A stretch of DNA of 64,000 bases from G963674835 sp963674835 (GTDB taxonomy: Bacteria; Planctomycetota; Planctomycetia; Pirellulales; Thermoguttaceae): NCBI GenBank assembly GCA_963674835.2, contig CAXXKC010000001.1:1178001-1242000 (forward strand), given 5' to 3'. Each line of letters opens with the position of its first letter. Within the stretch, counting starts at the first letter, position 1. Position numbers and translations under genes: made by a program. Shown here in pieces: positions 8,969 through 17,501 of the stretch. The notes below the pieces were generated by a model. The model was not told where the DNA came from, did not search any database, and saw only the letters and a list, made by a program, of their open reading frames with translations.

Positions 8969-10999
8969 ATGAGAACCGCTCTCTGCAAAGCGCTGTGGGC
9001 CACCCTTGGCTGTTGCATACCGTTCGGACTCCTGGGAATCCAGGCCTCGGTGGCCACGGCGGCTGCCCCGCGTCCGAACGTGCTGTTCATCATCACGGAT
9101 CAGCAGCCAATCTCGACGATCGGTGCGTATGGGAATCCGCTGATCAAGACGCCCAACATCGATCGCCTGGCGCGGGAGGGAATGCGTTTCAACCAGTTCC
9201 ACATCGCCGCGTTTCCATGCAGCCCCTCGCGGGCGTGCTATTGGACCGGACAATGGTCGCATCACCACGGCGTCGTCACGAACGACATTGTACTCGGCGA
9301 CGACGTGCCTACGCTGGGCAGCATCACTCGCGCGCAGGGCTACCAAACGGCATTCGTGGGCAAGTGGCACCTGGGCGGCGCAATGTACGTGCACGGTGAC
9401 AAGGACAAGTGGTCGCACCGTAGAGTGAAAGATCCCACAGACTTCGTTTACAACAACGAAGGCCGCTGGCGTGGCGGTGAGGACGAGCCGCAATGCGGAT
9501 TCCTGGACAAATGGGTTGGTGGCTGGACACAGTACCACGCCTATCTCCGCAGCGTGGGGCTGGGGGCGCTGGTGGAGAGCAAGCGACGCGTCGGCAACCA
9601 CAACATGGCTCCCAGCGGTGCCGAGGGAACGCATATCTATTCGGAGATCCCCGCCGAGCACCACGAAGCGGCCTTCCTCGCCGGCGAGGCGGAGAAGTTC
9701 ATTCGCCGGCAGCGTGATCGGACCAAGCCGTTTTGCCTGGTGCTGAGCATCTACGGGCCGCACCTTCCCGTGGCCCCGCCGAAGCCTTGGGACACGATGT
9801 ACGATCCGCAGCGCGTGCCGCTGCCGGAGAACTTCCACGATGACCTGGCGGGCAAACCTGGCACCCAGCAGAACAACACCCGCTGTTGGAAGGCCCGCCA
9901 GTGGACCGAAGCTCAGTTCCGTGACTATATCGCCCGCTACTGGGGCTACTGTTCTTACATTGACGAGCAAATTGGCCGCGTGCTCTCGGCGCTGGACGAC
10001 GAGGGCATCATGGACAACACGATCATCGTCTTCACCACCGACCACGGCGACATGGTGGCGGCTCATGGTTTCGTCTTCAAGCTCGGCTCGGGCTACGACG
10101 AGTTGATGCGAGTTCCATTCATCGTGCGTTATCCCCTTTCGGTACGCCCCAACACGCAGTCTGATGCCCTGGTACAGAGTATCGACGCGCTTCCCACCCT
10201 GCTCGATCTCAGCAGTCTGGCGGTGCCGCCGCGGGTCGACGGCCGCAGCTTCCGCTCGCTTCTGGAGGGCAAAGCTACGAAGTTCCGCGACCAGGTGATG
10301 ACCATTATGACGGGCACGATCATGCTGGCCACACAGGACTGGAAACTGGTCTATTCCTGCGCGCGCAACTCGAAAGCGTTCGTCGAATTGTACGACCGCC
10401 ACGAGCGCCCCCTGGAAGTGGCTAATCGTGCCGGCGATCCGGCGCGCGCAAACGTCCTGGGCGATATGAAGCACCGGCTGGCGGCGCAGCTCCACGACAT
10501 CGGCTATCCGTACGCCGACGTGGTCACGGACCGCTTTGCCAAGGCCCGCGCCCGCATGCCGGGACACGATGAACTGGTTTTGCCGCGGGTGGTTTCGTTG
10601 AAGCCGGCGCAAGACGGCAACAGCCGACTCGTGGCCGAGTTCACGATCGAGTGGAACGTTGGAGAACCGCTAGCGGCGCCGTCCGAAGCCGTCGCGAGGT
10701 ATTGGACGTTCGTCCACGTGCTCGGACCGGGCGCCCGGACAATCGTCACTCGTGCTACTCTCTGGCCCGATCCGCCCACCACCGACTGGAAGCCCGCGAC
10801 GAAGCGAATCGTCGGCCCCTTGCGGGTTCCCATCCTGCCCAACATGCAAGGCAACTATCCGGTCCGCGTGGGGCTTTACTGCCCCGAGACGAAGAGCCAC
10901 CCTCCCGTCGATGGCGATGCCCAACGGATCGTCGGCACTCTTACCGTGAACGACGGTGCGGATAAAGGCAAGAAGCTGTCCTTCCGCGAGCAGAAGTGA
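8969..10999 (+). CDS. secreted family S1 sulfatase with extra C-terminal domain
   Basis: The 676-residue sulfatase has a signal peptide (about 1-32). 'PNVLFIITDQQ' is the metal-site start, CSPSR with Cys84 is the formylglycine motif, and GKWHLGG and 'TTDHGD' follow. Beyond the usual catalytic core (to about residue 530) there is an extension of about 140 residues that looks beta-rich and may be a carbohydrate-binding or structural module; it is not recognised. I chose ATG at 8969, preceded by GGGAGA and directly before a signal peptide, rather than the ATG at 8876. It is the third sulfatase of the cluster and probably co-transcribed with the one at 7283. Confidence 0.93.
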   Translation: MRTALCKALWATLGCCIPFGLLGIQASVATAAAPRPNVLFIITDQQPISTIGAYGNPLIKTPNIDRLAREGMRFNQFHIAAFPCSPSRACYWTGQWSHHHGVVTNDIVLGDDVPTLGSITRAQGYQTAFVGKWHLGGAMYVHGDKDKWSHRRVKDPTDFVYNNEGRWRGGEDEPQCGFLDKWVGGWTQYHAYLRSVGLGALVESKRRVGNHNMAPSGAEGTHIYSEIPAEHHEAAFLAGEAEKFIRRQRDRTKPFCLVLSIYGPHLPVAPPKPWDTMYDPQRVPLPENFHDDLAGKPGTQQNNTRCWKARQWTEAQFRDYIARYWGYCSYIDEQIGRVLSALDDEGIMDNTIIVFTTDHGDMVAAHGFVFKLGSGYDELMRVPFIVRYPLSVRPNTQSDALVQSIDALPTLLDLSSLAVPPRVDGRSFRSLLEGKATKFRDQVMTIMTGTIMLATQDWKLVYSCARNSKAFVELYDRHERPLEVANRAGDPARANVLGDMKHRLAAQLHDIGYPYADVVTDRFAKARARMPGHDELVLPRVVSLKPAQDGNSRLVAEFTIEWNVGEPLAAPSEAVARYWTFVHVLGPGARTIVTRATLWPDPPTTDWKPATKRIVGPLRVPILPNMQGNYPVRVGLYCPETKSHPPVDGDAQRIVGTLTVNDGADKGKKLSFREQK

Positions 11000-11233
11000 A
11001 CCATTGCGGTGGTCCATCGATTTCTTTGGCGCGGTGCGAATGTGGCAGGCTGGAGGGGACTCTCCCTGGAGTATTGACAACGCCCATGCCGCCGTGCGAG
11101 TGGCCGCTGCGAAGGCGGCCAAGGATCCCTTTCGCCCGGTCTATCATTTCCAACCGCCCGCACAATGGAGTCGATGGTTTCCATCCCGCCTCCACTTGGG
11201 GGCACGTCCGATCAGAAGTCCGGAGCCCACCTG

Positions 11234-12700
11234 ATGAAGAACCAACCCCGACCGAATCAGGCAAGAAACACAGCCCAGCACATCTGGTACCCCACGAGTC
11301 TTGTCCTGCTCGGCATTTTCTTTTGGCTGACGTCGCCGGCAGGCGGGCAACCGTCGACCACCTCCGACCGAATCCGTCCTTACGAGCACAATCCTCGCTA
11401 CTGGCAGTATAAGGACCAACCGGTGCTGTTATTGGGTGGCTCAAAGGATGACAGCCTGTTCCAGATTCCAGACCTGAAGGAACATCTGGACGAACTGAAA
11501 GAAGTCGGGGGGAACTTCGTTCGCAACACGATGAGCGATCGGCAAGATCATGGCTTCGAAGTGTATCCCTACAGCCGACTCGAAAACGGGAAGTACGACC
11601 TCGACCGATGGAACGACCAGTACTGGAAACGGTTTGATGACTTTTTGAAGTGGACGGACGAGAGAGACATTATCGTACAGATCGAGGTGTGGGATCGCTT
11701 CGATCATTCACAAGAGCAGTGGCTGGCGGACCCGTATCGGCCCGCCAACAACGTCAACTACACGACCGACTCGAGCGGCCTGAAGAACCAGTACCCCGCA
11801 CCCGCCTGGCGCGACAGGCAGCCGTTCTTCCACACGGTCCCCGGACTGCCTCTCTACCAAGAGCAGTTGGAGATTGTGCGCAAGTACCAGGAACGGTTCG
11901 TCTTGAAGATGCTTTCCTACTCACTCCCCCACGGCAACATTCTGTACTGCATGAACAACGAGACCTCCACGCCGCCACCGTGGGGGCGATACTGGATTGC
12001 CTTCATTCAGCGCGAAGCGGCAAGAACGCGGATGCCGGTCTTCTGCACAGACATGTTTAACGACGCTTACGCTCCCGAACAATCTCAATTGCTTGCCCAA
12101 GCCTGGGACGATGACGGCGTCTACGGATTCTTGGACATTTCCCAGATCAACAGTCGCATGTTCGGTGAAGATCAATGGCACAAGCTGAGATGGGTGATGC
12201 GGCGGACGGAGAAGCATCCTCGCCCGATCAACTGCGTGAAGATCTACGGCAGTGGCGAGACGAAGTGGGGTTCCGGCACACCGCAAGACGGCGTCGAGCG
12301 CTTCTGGCGAGATCTGTTTGCCGGCTGTGCTGCGGTCCGCCACCACCGTGACGGAGGCGGCATTGGCCTGCAGCCGATTTCCAAAGCGTGCATTCGGGCT
12401 GCCCGAGAAACAGAATCCATGGTGAGGTTCTGGGAAGTGGAGCCGCACCAGGAGTTGCTTGTCGACCGCCAGCCCGATGAAGCGTACTTGGTAGCCAAGC
12501 CGGGCAACAAGTATCTACTGTACTTCACACAAGGGGGCTCGGTTGGTCTGAATCTGAAGGGACACCCCGGCGAGTTTCGTGTGAGTTGGATCGACATCGG
12601 CACCGGCCAGTTGAGCCAAGATGCGCGATTGGCGGGAGATCAGATCGTCACGCTCAAAGCGCCCGGTCGTAACCCGTGCGTCGCGGTGATTGTTCGATGA
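11234..12700 (+). CDS. secreted TIM-barrel glycoside-hydrolase-like protein
   Basis: This 488-residue protein has an N-terminal hydrophobic segment (about 19-36) that acts as signal or anchor. The body reads like a clan GH-A TIM barrel: 'LDRWNDQYWKRFDDFLKW' and 'IIVQIEVWDRFD' are barrel segments, and 'MNNETS' holds an Asn-Glu pair (Glu243) typical of the acid/base residue. A small C-terminal beta domain follows from about residue 410. It resembles DUF4038/GH5-like putative glycoside hydrolases, but no exact family was recognised. Start 11234 has GGAG upstream; the ATG at 11165 adds an unlikely leader. It sits between sulfatases, consistent with a role in the same glycan pathway. Confidence 0.75.
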   Translation: MKNQPRPNQARNTAQHIWYPTSLVLLGIFFWLTSPAGGQPSTTSDRIRPYEHNPRYWQYKDQPVLLLGGSKDDSLFQIPDLKEHLDELKEVGGNFVRNTMSDRQDHGFEVYPYSRLENGKYDLDRWNDQYWKRFDDFLKWTDERDIIVQIEVWDRFDHSQEQWLADPYRPANNVNYTTDSSGLKNQYPAPAWRDRQPFFHTVPGLPLYQEQLEIVRKYQERFVLKMLSYSLPHGNILYCMNNETSTPPPWGRYWIAFIQREAARTRMPVFCTDMFNDAYAPEQSQLLAQAWDDDGVYGFLDISQINSRMFGEDQWHKLRWVMRRTEKHPRPINCVKIYGSGETKWGSGTPQDGVERFWRDLFAGCAAVRHHRDGGGIGLQPISKACIRAARETESMVRFWEVEPHQELLVDRQPDEAYLVAKPGNKYLLYFTQGGSVGLNLKGHPGEFRVSWIDIGTGQLSQDARLAGDQIVTLKAPGRNPCVAVIVR

Positions 12701-12897
12701 TTAGCCGCAAAGTACACAAGCCGGAATGGGCGGACCGTCTTCACGATGCAAGCTCTTGTCTACGGGGGAAGCAGCGAACCGTAATACCAACGTTTCCCGA
12801 TTGCCGGACAAGCCAATGCATGACGACGAGCCCGTCACGCGGACGCTCGTAGCGGTCTTCGTCAGAGAAATCCGAGCGGCGACGTCGTGCTTTTCAC

Positions 12898-13818
12898 TCA
12901 GGGCTCGCCGAGCGTCTCCCGGAAGAACCTAACCATTTCCGCCATCGGTTCTTTCCCGAGGTTCTTGAATCCGTGCCCGCCCGTTTCGTAATACTCGACC
13001 TTGGACGCGACGCCGGCTTCTCTCATTTTCGCGCACATGTCCCTCGACTGCATCCAGGGTACCGTGGCGTCATCTTTGCAGTGCAGGAAGAGAATGCGTG
13101 GATCGTCTTGGTCCACATGACGAATCGCGGAAGCGGCAAGCCAATCTGGATTGTCTGCCGAGAATGCCGCCCCGATCCACTCCCCGTTCGTTTCCATCTT
13201 CTTCTTATGGCCGGGTTGCAGGGCGATCTGCTGAGCATCCGTGAAACGCGCGACGAAATCAAACACGCCTGCGTAGGCTACCGCGGCCTGGATGCGACTG
13301 GAAAACTCCGAGTCGCCTATCCCTTCGAACTCTTTCATCCCTCCGGTAACTGCCAGCAATGCGGCCAAGGTGCCTCCGGCCGAGCGGCCCATGGCACCGA
13401 TTCTGTCCACGGCGATGTTGTACTGTCCGCCGACCTTGCGCACAAAACGAACCGCCGCCTTAACATCCGCAAGCGTGTCCCGGTACGTGTGGTCCGGACG
13501 CCCCCGGTACGCGATCAGGGCCGCCGCCATGCCGTGCTCAGCTAGGTACTCGGCAAAGGGGCGAAACCGCTGCCCGTCCTGGGCCAGAAATCCGCCTCCC
13601 TGAATGACAATGACGCAAGGGACAGGGCGCCCGGCACCCTTGGGAAGGAAGAGATCCATGCGAAGCTCGCGGTCCGCTTCGCAATAAGGCAGCCCCATCC
13701 GAACCGCAAACCGATCATTCGTATCGGACCGATCACCTCCCCGTACGAGCTCAGCCGCGGTGCCACAAGCGACAACGACCGCTGCTGAGAGAAACAGAAG
13801 GCCTGGTCTGGATCCCAT
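12898..13818 (-). CDS. secreted alpha/beta-hydrolase (esterase-like)
   Basis: The 306-residue protein has a signal peptide (about 1-22) and an alpha/beta-hydrolase fold of the dienelactone-hydrolase/BD-FAE type. 'VIQGGGF' forms the oxyanion region, GRSAGG has the nucleophile Ser146, 'KDDATVP' supplies the Asp and 'GGHGF' the His. ATG at 13818 is preceded by AAGGAGAG. The upstream ATG at 13932 would add 38 residues with no signal-peptide character. It is divergent from the sulfatase at 14071. It is likely an acyl esterase acting on a decorated polysaccharide, like the coupled esterase at 4413-5525. The two are different enzymes rather than a recent duplication, since the catalytic contexts differ. 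Confidence 0.85.
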   Translation of the reverse strand: MGSRPGLLFLSAAVVVACGTAAELVRGGDRSDTNDRFAVRMGLPYCEADRELRMDLFLPKGAGRPVPCVIVIQGGGFLAQDGQRFRPFAEYLAEHGMAAALIAYRGRPDHTYRDTLADVKAAVRFVRKVGGQYNIAVDRIGAMGRSAGGTLAALLAVTGGMKEFEGIGDSEFSSRIQAAVAYAGVFDFVARFTDAQQIALQPGHKKKMETNGEWIGAAFSADNPDWLAASAIRHVDQDDPRILFLHCKDDATVPWMQSRDMCAKMREAGVASKVEYYETGGHGFKNLGKEPMAEMVRFFRETLGEP

Positions 13819-14070
13819 CGGGTCGCTCTCCTTGTCCCGAAGTCCCATGGTCGGACAATTTCGATTCAATGCGGGCGCGAGCAAGGACCGAAGCCCCGCA
13901 TACTGTTCGCTACAAGCATACCCTGGCGCCAAGTGATTGTGTAATGCCCCATTGTTATGGTAATCTACCTCTCGGCGCGCCGACTCACTGTCTCACGTCA
14001 TTTCGCTCAGTGTGCACATGTCGGGGGTCCTGCAATGTATCAAGTCCTCTCCTGCCGGAAGAGGTGTCTC

Positions 14071-15606
14071 ATGACGGCTGACCGCTACTGGCTCATCCTT
14101 CTAAGCCTGATCGCCGTCACCTTGTTTCATTTGGGTATCGCCAACGCAGAGGGCCAGCGGAGCACTTCTGGCCGTCCCAACGTGTTGTTGATCGTTTCGG
14201 AAGACAATTCGCCCAACTTGGGATGCTACGGCGACGTCTACGCCAAGACCCCCAATCTCGATCGGCTCGCCGCCGAAGGGGTCCGCTTCGAGCACGCCTT
14301 CGTGACCACGGCCAGTTGCAGCGAGTCGCGCAGCAGCATGCTGACCGGGTTGTTTCCTCACCAGAATGGCCAGATCGGGCTGGCCACCCACGGCTACTGC
14401 ATGTTCGGCCACCAGGCCAACGTGGCCAGCTTGCTGAAAAGCAACGGCTACCGGACCGGGATTATCGGCAAGCTTCACGTGAATCCGGCCAAGGCTTTTC
14501 CCTTCGACTTTCAATGGAACGATCAACGCTATTGCAGCTTTTCCCACCGCGACGTGCGGAAGATCGCCGAAATCGCCGGGCAGTTCATGACCGCGTCGAA
14601 ACAGCCCTTCTTCCTGATGGTGAACTATCCCGATGCGCATTTGCCGTGGCTCGCCCAGCAGAAGGGAGTTCCGGACAAGCCATTGGCTGCCGGTGAAGTT
14701 CCGCCGCCGGCGTGGGTCGGGTTGGATACACCCGCGCTTCGGCAGGGCGCGGCGGACTACTATAACTGCATACAACGGCTCGACACCGCCGTCGGGCTGC
14801 TGTTGGCCAAGCTCGCTGAAACGGGCCAGGCCAAACGCACGCTCGTGATTTATCTGGCGGATCATGGTGCCCAGTTCCCCCGCGGCAAGCTCACGTGCTA
14901 TGAGTCAGGCCTGGCCGTTCCCTTGATCGTGTCGTGGCCCGGGAAGGCTCGCACGGGTTCGGTCCGCGACGAGCTCGTCTCGACCGTGGATCTGTTGCCG
15001 ACGATTCTGGAGGCCACCGGCCTGAAGAATCCGGGCGGACTGCCGGGGCGGTCGCTGGTGCCGCTCTTGAAAAACGAGAGCGTCGCGTGGCGCGAATACC
15101 TGTTTGCCGAGTACCACTCGCATTACCCACCGCTGTATTTCCCCCAGCGGACCGTTCGCGATGGCCGCTATAAACTGATCGTAAGCCTGCTCCAGGATCG
15201 CCCCGATCCGACCCGGGAGGTCTATCTTTCGCCGAACACACGGTGGTCCATCGTGCGCGAAGCTGAGCTGGGTGCCGCCCCCAGCAACGTCCGTCGCGCC
15301 TACGAGACCTGGCATGACGCTCCACCAAACCAGCTCTACGACCTGCAGAATGACCCCTGCGAACTGAACAACCTCGCGAATCGACCCGAGTGGGATGCGG
15401 TGCTGGAACGGCTCCGCCGACAACTGACGCGATGGCAACATCGAACCGACGATCCACTGACCGATCCCGATAAGCTCGCCAGGTTGACGAAGGAAGAAGA
15501 CACCGCGGCGGCAGGCTACGAAGCGGATCGTCACTTCCGTTCGTCTCACTGGCTATATCCCCGTTACTTACGCGCAGTGCAGAAGGACCAAAGCGGTCCC
15601 CCGTGA
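14071..15606 (+). CDS. secreted sulfatase with CSESR signature (sulfamidase-like)
   Basis: This 511-residue sulfatase has a signal peptide (about 1-27). 'PNVLLIVSEDNSP' is the metal-site start, and CSESR with Cys83 sits in the formylglycine position. 'GKLHV' replaces the usual GKWH, and 'YLADHG' follows. The 'SEDNSP', 'NGQ.GL' and 'GKLHV' style matches heparan N-sulfatase/sulfamidase-like members. The Pro of C-x-P-x-R is replaced by Glu. ATG at 14071 has GAGGTG upstream; an in-frame ATG at 14035 is possible. Co-directional with the propeller gene 48 bp downstream, so the two are probably co-transcribed. Confidence 0.92.
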   Translation: MTADRYWLILLSLIAVTLFHLGIANAEGQRSTSGRPNVLLIVSEDNSPNLGCYGDVYAKTPNLDRLAAEGVRFEHAFVTTASCSESRSSMLTGLFPHQNGQIGLATHGYCMFGHQANVASLLKSNGYRTGIIGKLHVNPAKAFPFDFQWNDQRYCSFSHRDVRKIAEIAGQFMTASKQPFFLMVNYPDAHLPWLAQQKGVPDKPLAAGEVPPPAWVGLDTPALRQGAADYYNCIQRLDTAVGLLLAKLAETGQAKRTLVIYLADHGAQFPRGKLTCYESGLAVPLIVSWPGKARTGSVRDELVSTVDLLPTILEATGLKNPGGLPGRSLVPLLKNESVAWREYLFAEYHSHYPPLYFPQRTVRDGRYKLIVSLLQDRPDPTREVYLSPNTRWSIVREAELGAAPSNVRRAYETWHDAPPNQLYDLQNDPCELNNLANRPEWDAVLERLRRQLTRWQHRTDDPLTDPDKLARLTKEEDTAAAGYEADRHFRSSHWLYPRYLRAVQKDQSGPP

Positions 15607-15654
15607 ACGAGAGTCTTGACTGTCTTTCTACCCACGTGAGAAGGAGGATCCCCA

Positions 15655-17163
15655 ATGATCACGACAACACGGCACATAGCCGTAGCTTATAGCACCGTGC
15701 TGCTCGTGGGCTGGGTTGCCTCGCTTAACGGCGCCGATGTGTCGGCAGTCCCAAGAGCGAAGGCCTCCGCTGGGTGCTGGAAACTCCTCTTCTCAAGCCG
15801 CGACGACCTCGCCGACACGTGGGGCAACCTGCAGATCGCGGTCACGCCGGTGCGGCTCGTCCGCAAGTGCGAGCCTCCGGGTTTCACTGTGGCAAGTGGC
15901 TTTCCGCTCTCTGACGGAAGGTGGGAAGTGTTTGGTCAAGTGATGACCGAGATCACGCCCTCGGACCAACCGGGGCAACGCATTCTGGCCTGGAGACTCC
16001 TGCGGGCTACCACGCGCGACGGCGCAAAGTACGACCGGCAGGAAACCGTGTTCGAACAGCCGGCGGCGTGGACCGATCATCTTGCGATCGCCAAGAATGG
16101 CGATTCCGGCGAATACCTGGCGCTGAAGCTCAAGGTGGACAGTTCGGGGTTTGGCTACACGGCCTTCTTCAGTTCCGACGGCAGACGGTGGCAGGAGCAT
16201 CCCGGCAATCCGCTATTCTACGACGGCGATGCCATGAGCCTGTTCTGGAGCCCTGTGCTGCATAAGTTCGTCTGCATCAACAAGAGCCTCCAGCCGCACC
16301 GCAAGCATATTCTCGATCACGGCGGTGCTACACCGTCGCTCGGTGACGATTCTCTCCGCGACCGGCGGGTCTTGATGATGCGAACCAGCCCCGACGGCCG
16401 CCGCTGGGAACCCGCCGTCTCCATGGCCGATGTCTGGAACCGCAACGGCCGCAAAGGAAGCATCTCGGCTGAGTTCCTCACCGTGCCGGATTCGGTCGAT
16501 CCGCCGGACTTGGAGTTCTACAGCGGCAATGGATTCTGGTATCACGACCGTGCCTACATGATGGTGCTGAACTACGCCGCGAGCCCGCTCATGGCTCGCA
16601 AGCATGCGCCGCAACTGGACAACGAATGGTGGACCAGCCGCGACGGCCTGCACTGGGAACGCCCGGCGCGCGGCGTCAACGCGCTCGAAGTGTTTCCACA
16701 GGTCCCTCGCCTTGAGACACATCCGTTGATCCTTAACGGTATGATCCTCTTCCCGCGCGGAGCGATGCTGTTGGGACTGCGGGAAGACCGCATCAGCGGC
16801 GTCAGCGCCCGGGCGAACGCCGAGTTTTCGACCAAGCCCTTCATCGCGCCTGAGGCCGATCTCGTGCTGAATGCCGCGACGCCCTCGCCCGACCGCCCCT
16901 TTGCCAGAGAGCAAAGCTATGTGATGGCCGCCGTGCTGAACGACGAAGGAGCCGTCATCCCCGGCTTCGAAGCGGACAAGTGCGTCATCCGCGACGAAGA
17001 CCGCTGCGACATCCCGTTGAAGTGGTCCGGCGCGTCCACCGGCCAACTCGCCGGAAAGACGATCCGCCTGCGTTTCTATCTCCGCAGCGCGCATATCTAC
17101 GCCGTGACAGCGCTCGCTGACGGCACAGATCATCTGTCGCCCGCGGAAAGTCCGGCTCCCTAG
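15655..17163 (+). CDS. secreted beta-propeller protein with Asp-box-like repeats
   Basis: The 502-residue exported protein has a signal peptide (about 1-26). It contains at least three S-x-D-G-x-x-W type turns, 'SSDGRRWQEHP', 'SPDGRRWEP' and 'SRDGLHWERP', that are typical of blades in sialidase-like and GH32/43-like propellers. Its last ~80 residues form a separate beta-rich domain. No complete catalytic set could be identified. A strong AAGGAGG precedes ATG at 15655. It follows the CSESR sulfatase by 48 bp. A role in glycan binding or hydrolysis is inferred from fold and location; it may be a hydrolase of a family I cannot name. Confidence 0.75.
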   Translation: MITTTRHIAVAYSTVLLVGWVASLNGADVSAVPRAKASAGCWKLLFSSRDDLADTWGNLQIAVTPVRLVRKCEPPGFTVASGFPLSDGRWEVFGQVMTEITPSDQPGQRILAWRLLRATTRDGAKYDRQETVFEQPAAWTDHLAIAKNGDSGEYLALKLKVDSSGFGYTAFFSSDGRRWQEHPGNPLFYDGDAMSLFWSPVLHKFVCINKSLQPHRKHILDHGGATPSLGDDSLRDRRVLMMRTSPDGRRWEPAVSMADVWNRNGRKGSISAEFLTVPDSVDPPDLEFYSGNGFWYHDRAYMMVLNYAASPLMARKHAPQLDNEWWTSRDGLHWERPARGVNALEVFPQVPRLETHPLILNGMILFPRGAMLLGLREDRISGVSARANAEFSTKPFIAPEADLVLNAATPSPDRPFAREQSYVMAAVLNDEGAVIPGFEADKCVIRDEDRCDIPLKWSGASTGQLAGKTIRLRFYLRSAHIYAVTALADGTDHLSPAESPAP

Positions 17164-17390
17164 ACCGGTTCGTCGCATGGCCAAACGAGGAGAAGGACTT
17201 GCTGTTGTGCGGAAACCACGAGGCGGACTGGGGCACGAATCCAGCGGGAATGTGCATCTGCCGTCAGCGCCGCGGAGCTTGACAATTGGGGGGCACAGCC
17301 ACGATGCTGGGCTGCAGAATCATTCGCCTGCTTCGTCGAAAGGGTGTCACCAAGTAGTATGGCAGTGGCTGCCTCATCACGATCATTTAG

Positions 17391-17481
17391 AGTGCGTTCG
17401 GCGTAACTGTAGCGTTTATTTCGCTTTCGGAACCGTAGAAACACGCCGCCGCGAACGCTACAGTTAAGTGCGACACGCACT
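17391..17481. repeat. 91-bp inverted-repeat (MITE-like) element in the leader of the sulfatase-sialidase gene
   Basis: The left end AGTGCGTTCGGCGTAACTG and the reverse complement of the right end, AGTGCGTGTCGCACTTAACT, are close matches. The inner arms TAACTGTAGCGTT and AACGCTACAGTTA are a perfect 13-bp inverted repeat. The centre of about 40 bp is not paired. The element ends 20 bp before the ATG at 17502, just before its ribosome-binding site, so a transcript would carry a long hairpin in its leader. It is too short to encode anything. It resembles a miniature transposable element; no clear target duplication was found. No second copy was seen in the window. Confidence 0.7.
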
Positions 17482-17501
17482 AGGAACTGAGGAGGATACC
17501 G

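Noticed and set aside
7628..10612. A 994-residue minus-strand open frame opposite two sulfatases
   Set aside because: It is a long shadow caused by high GC and codon bias. It has no start signal or recognisable motif, while the plus-strand sulfatases match a known family.
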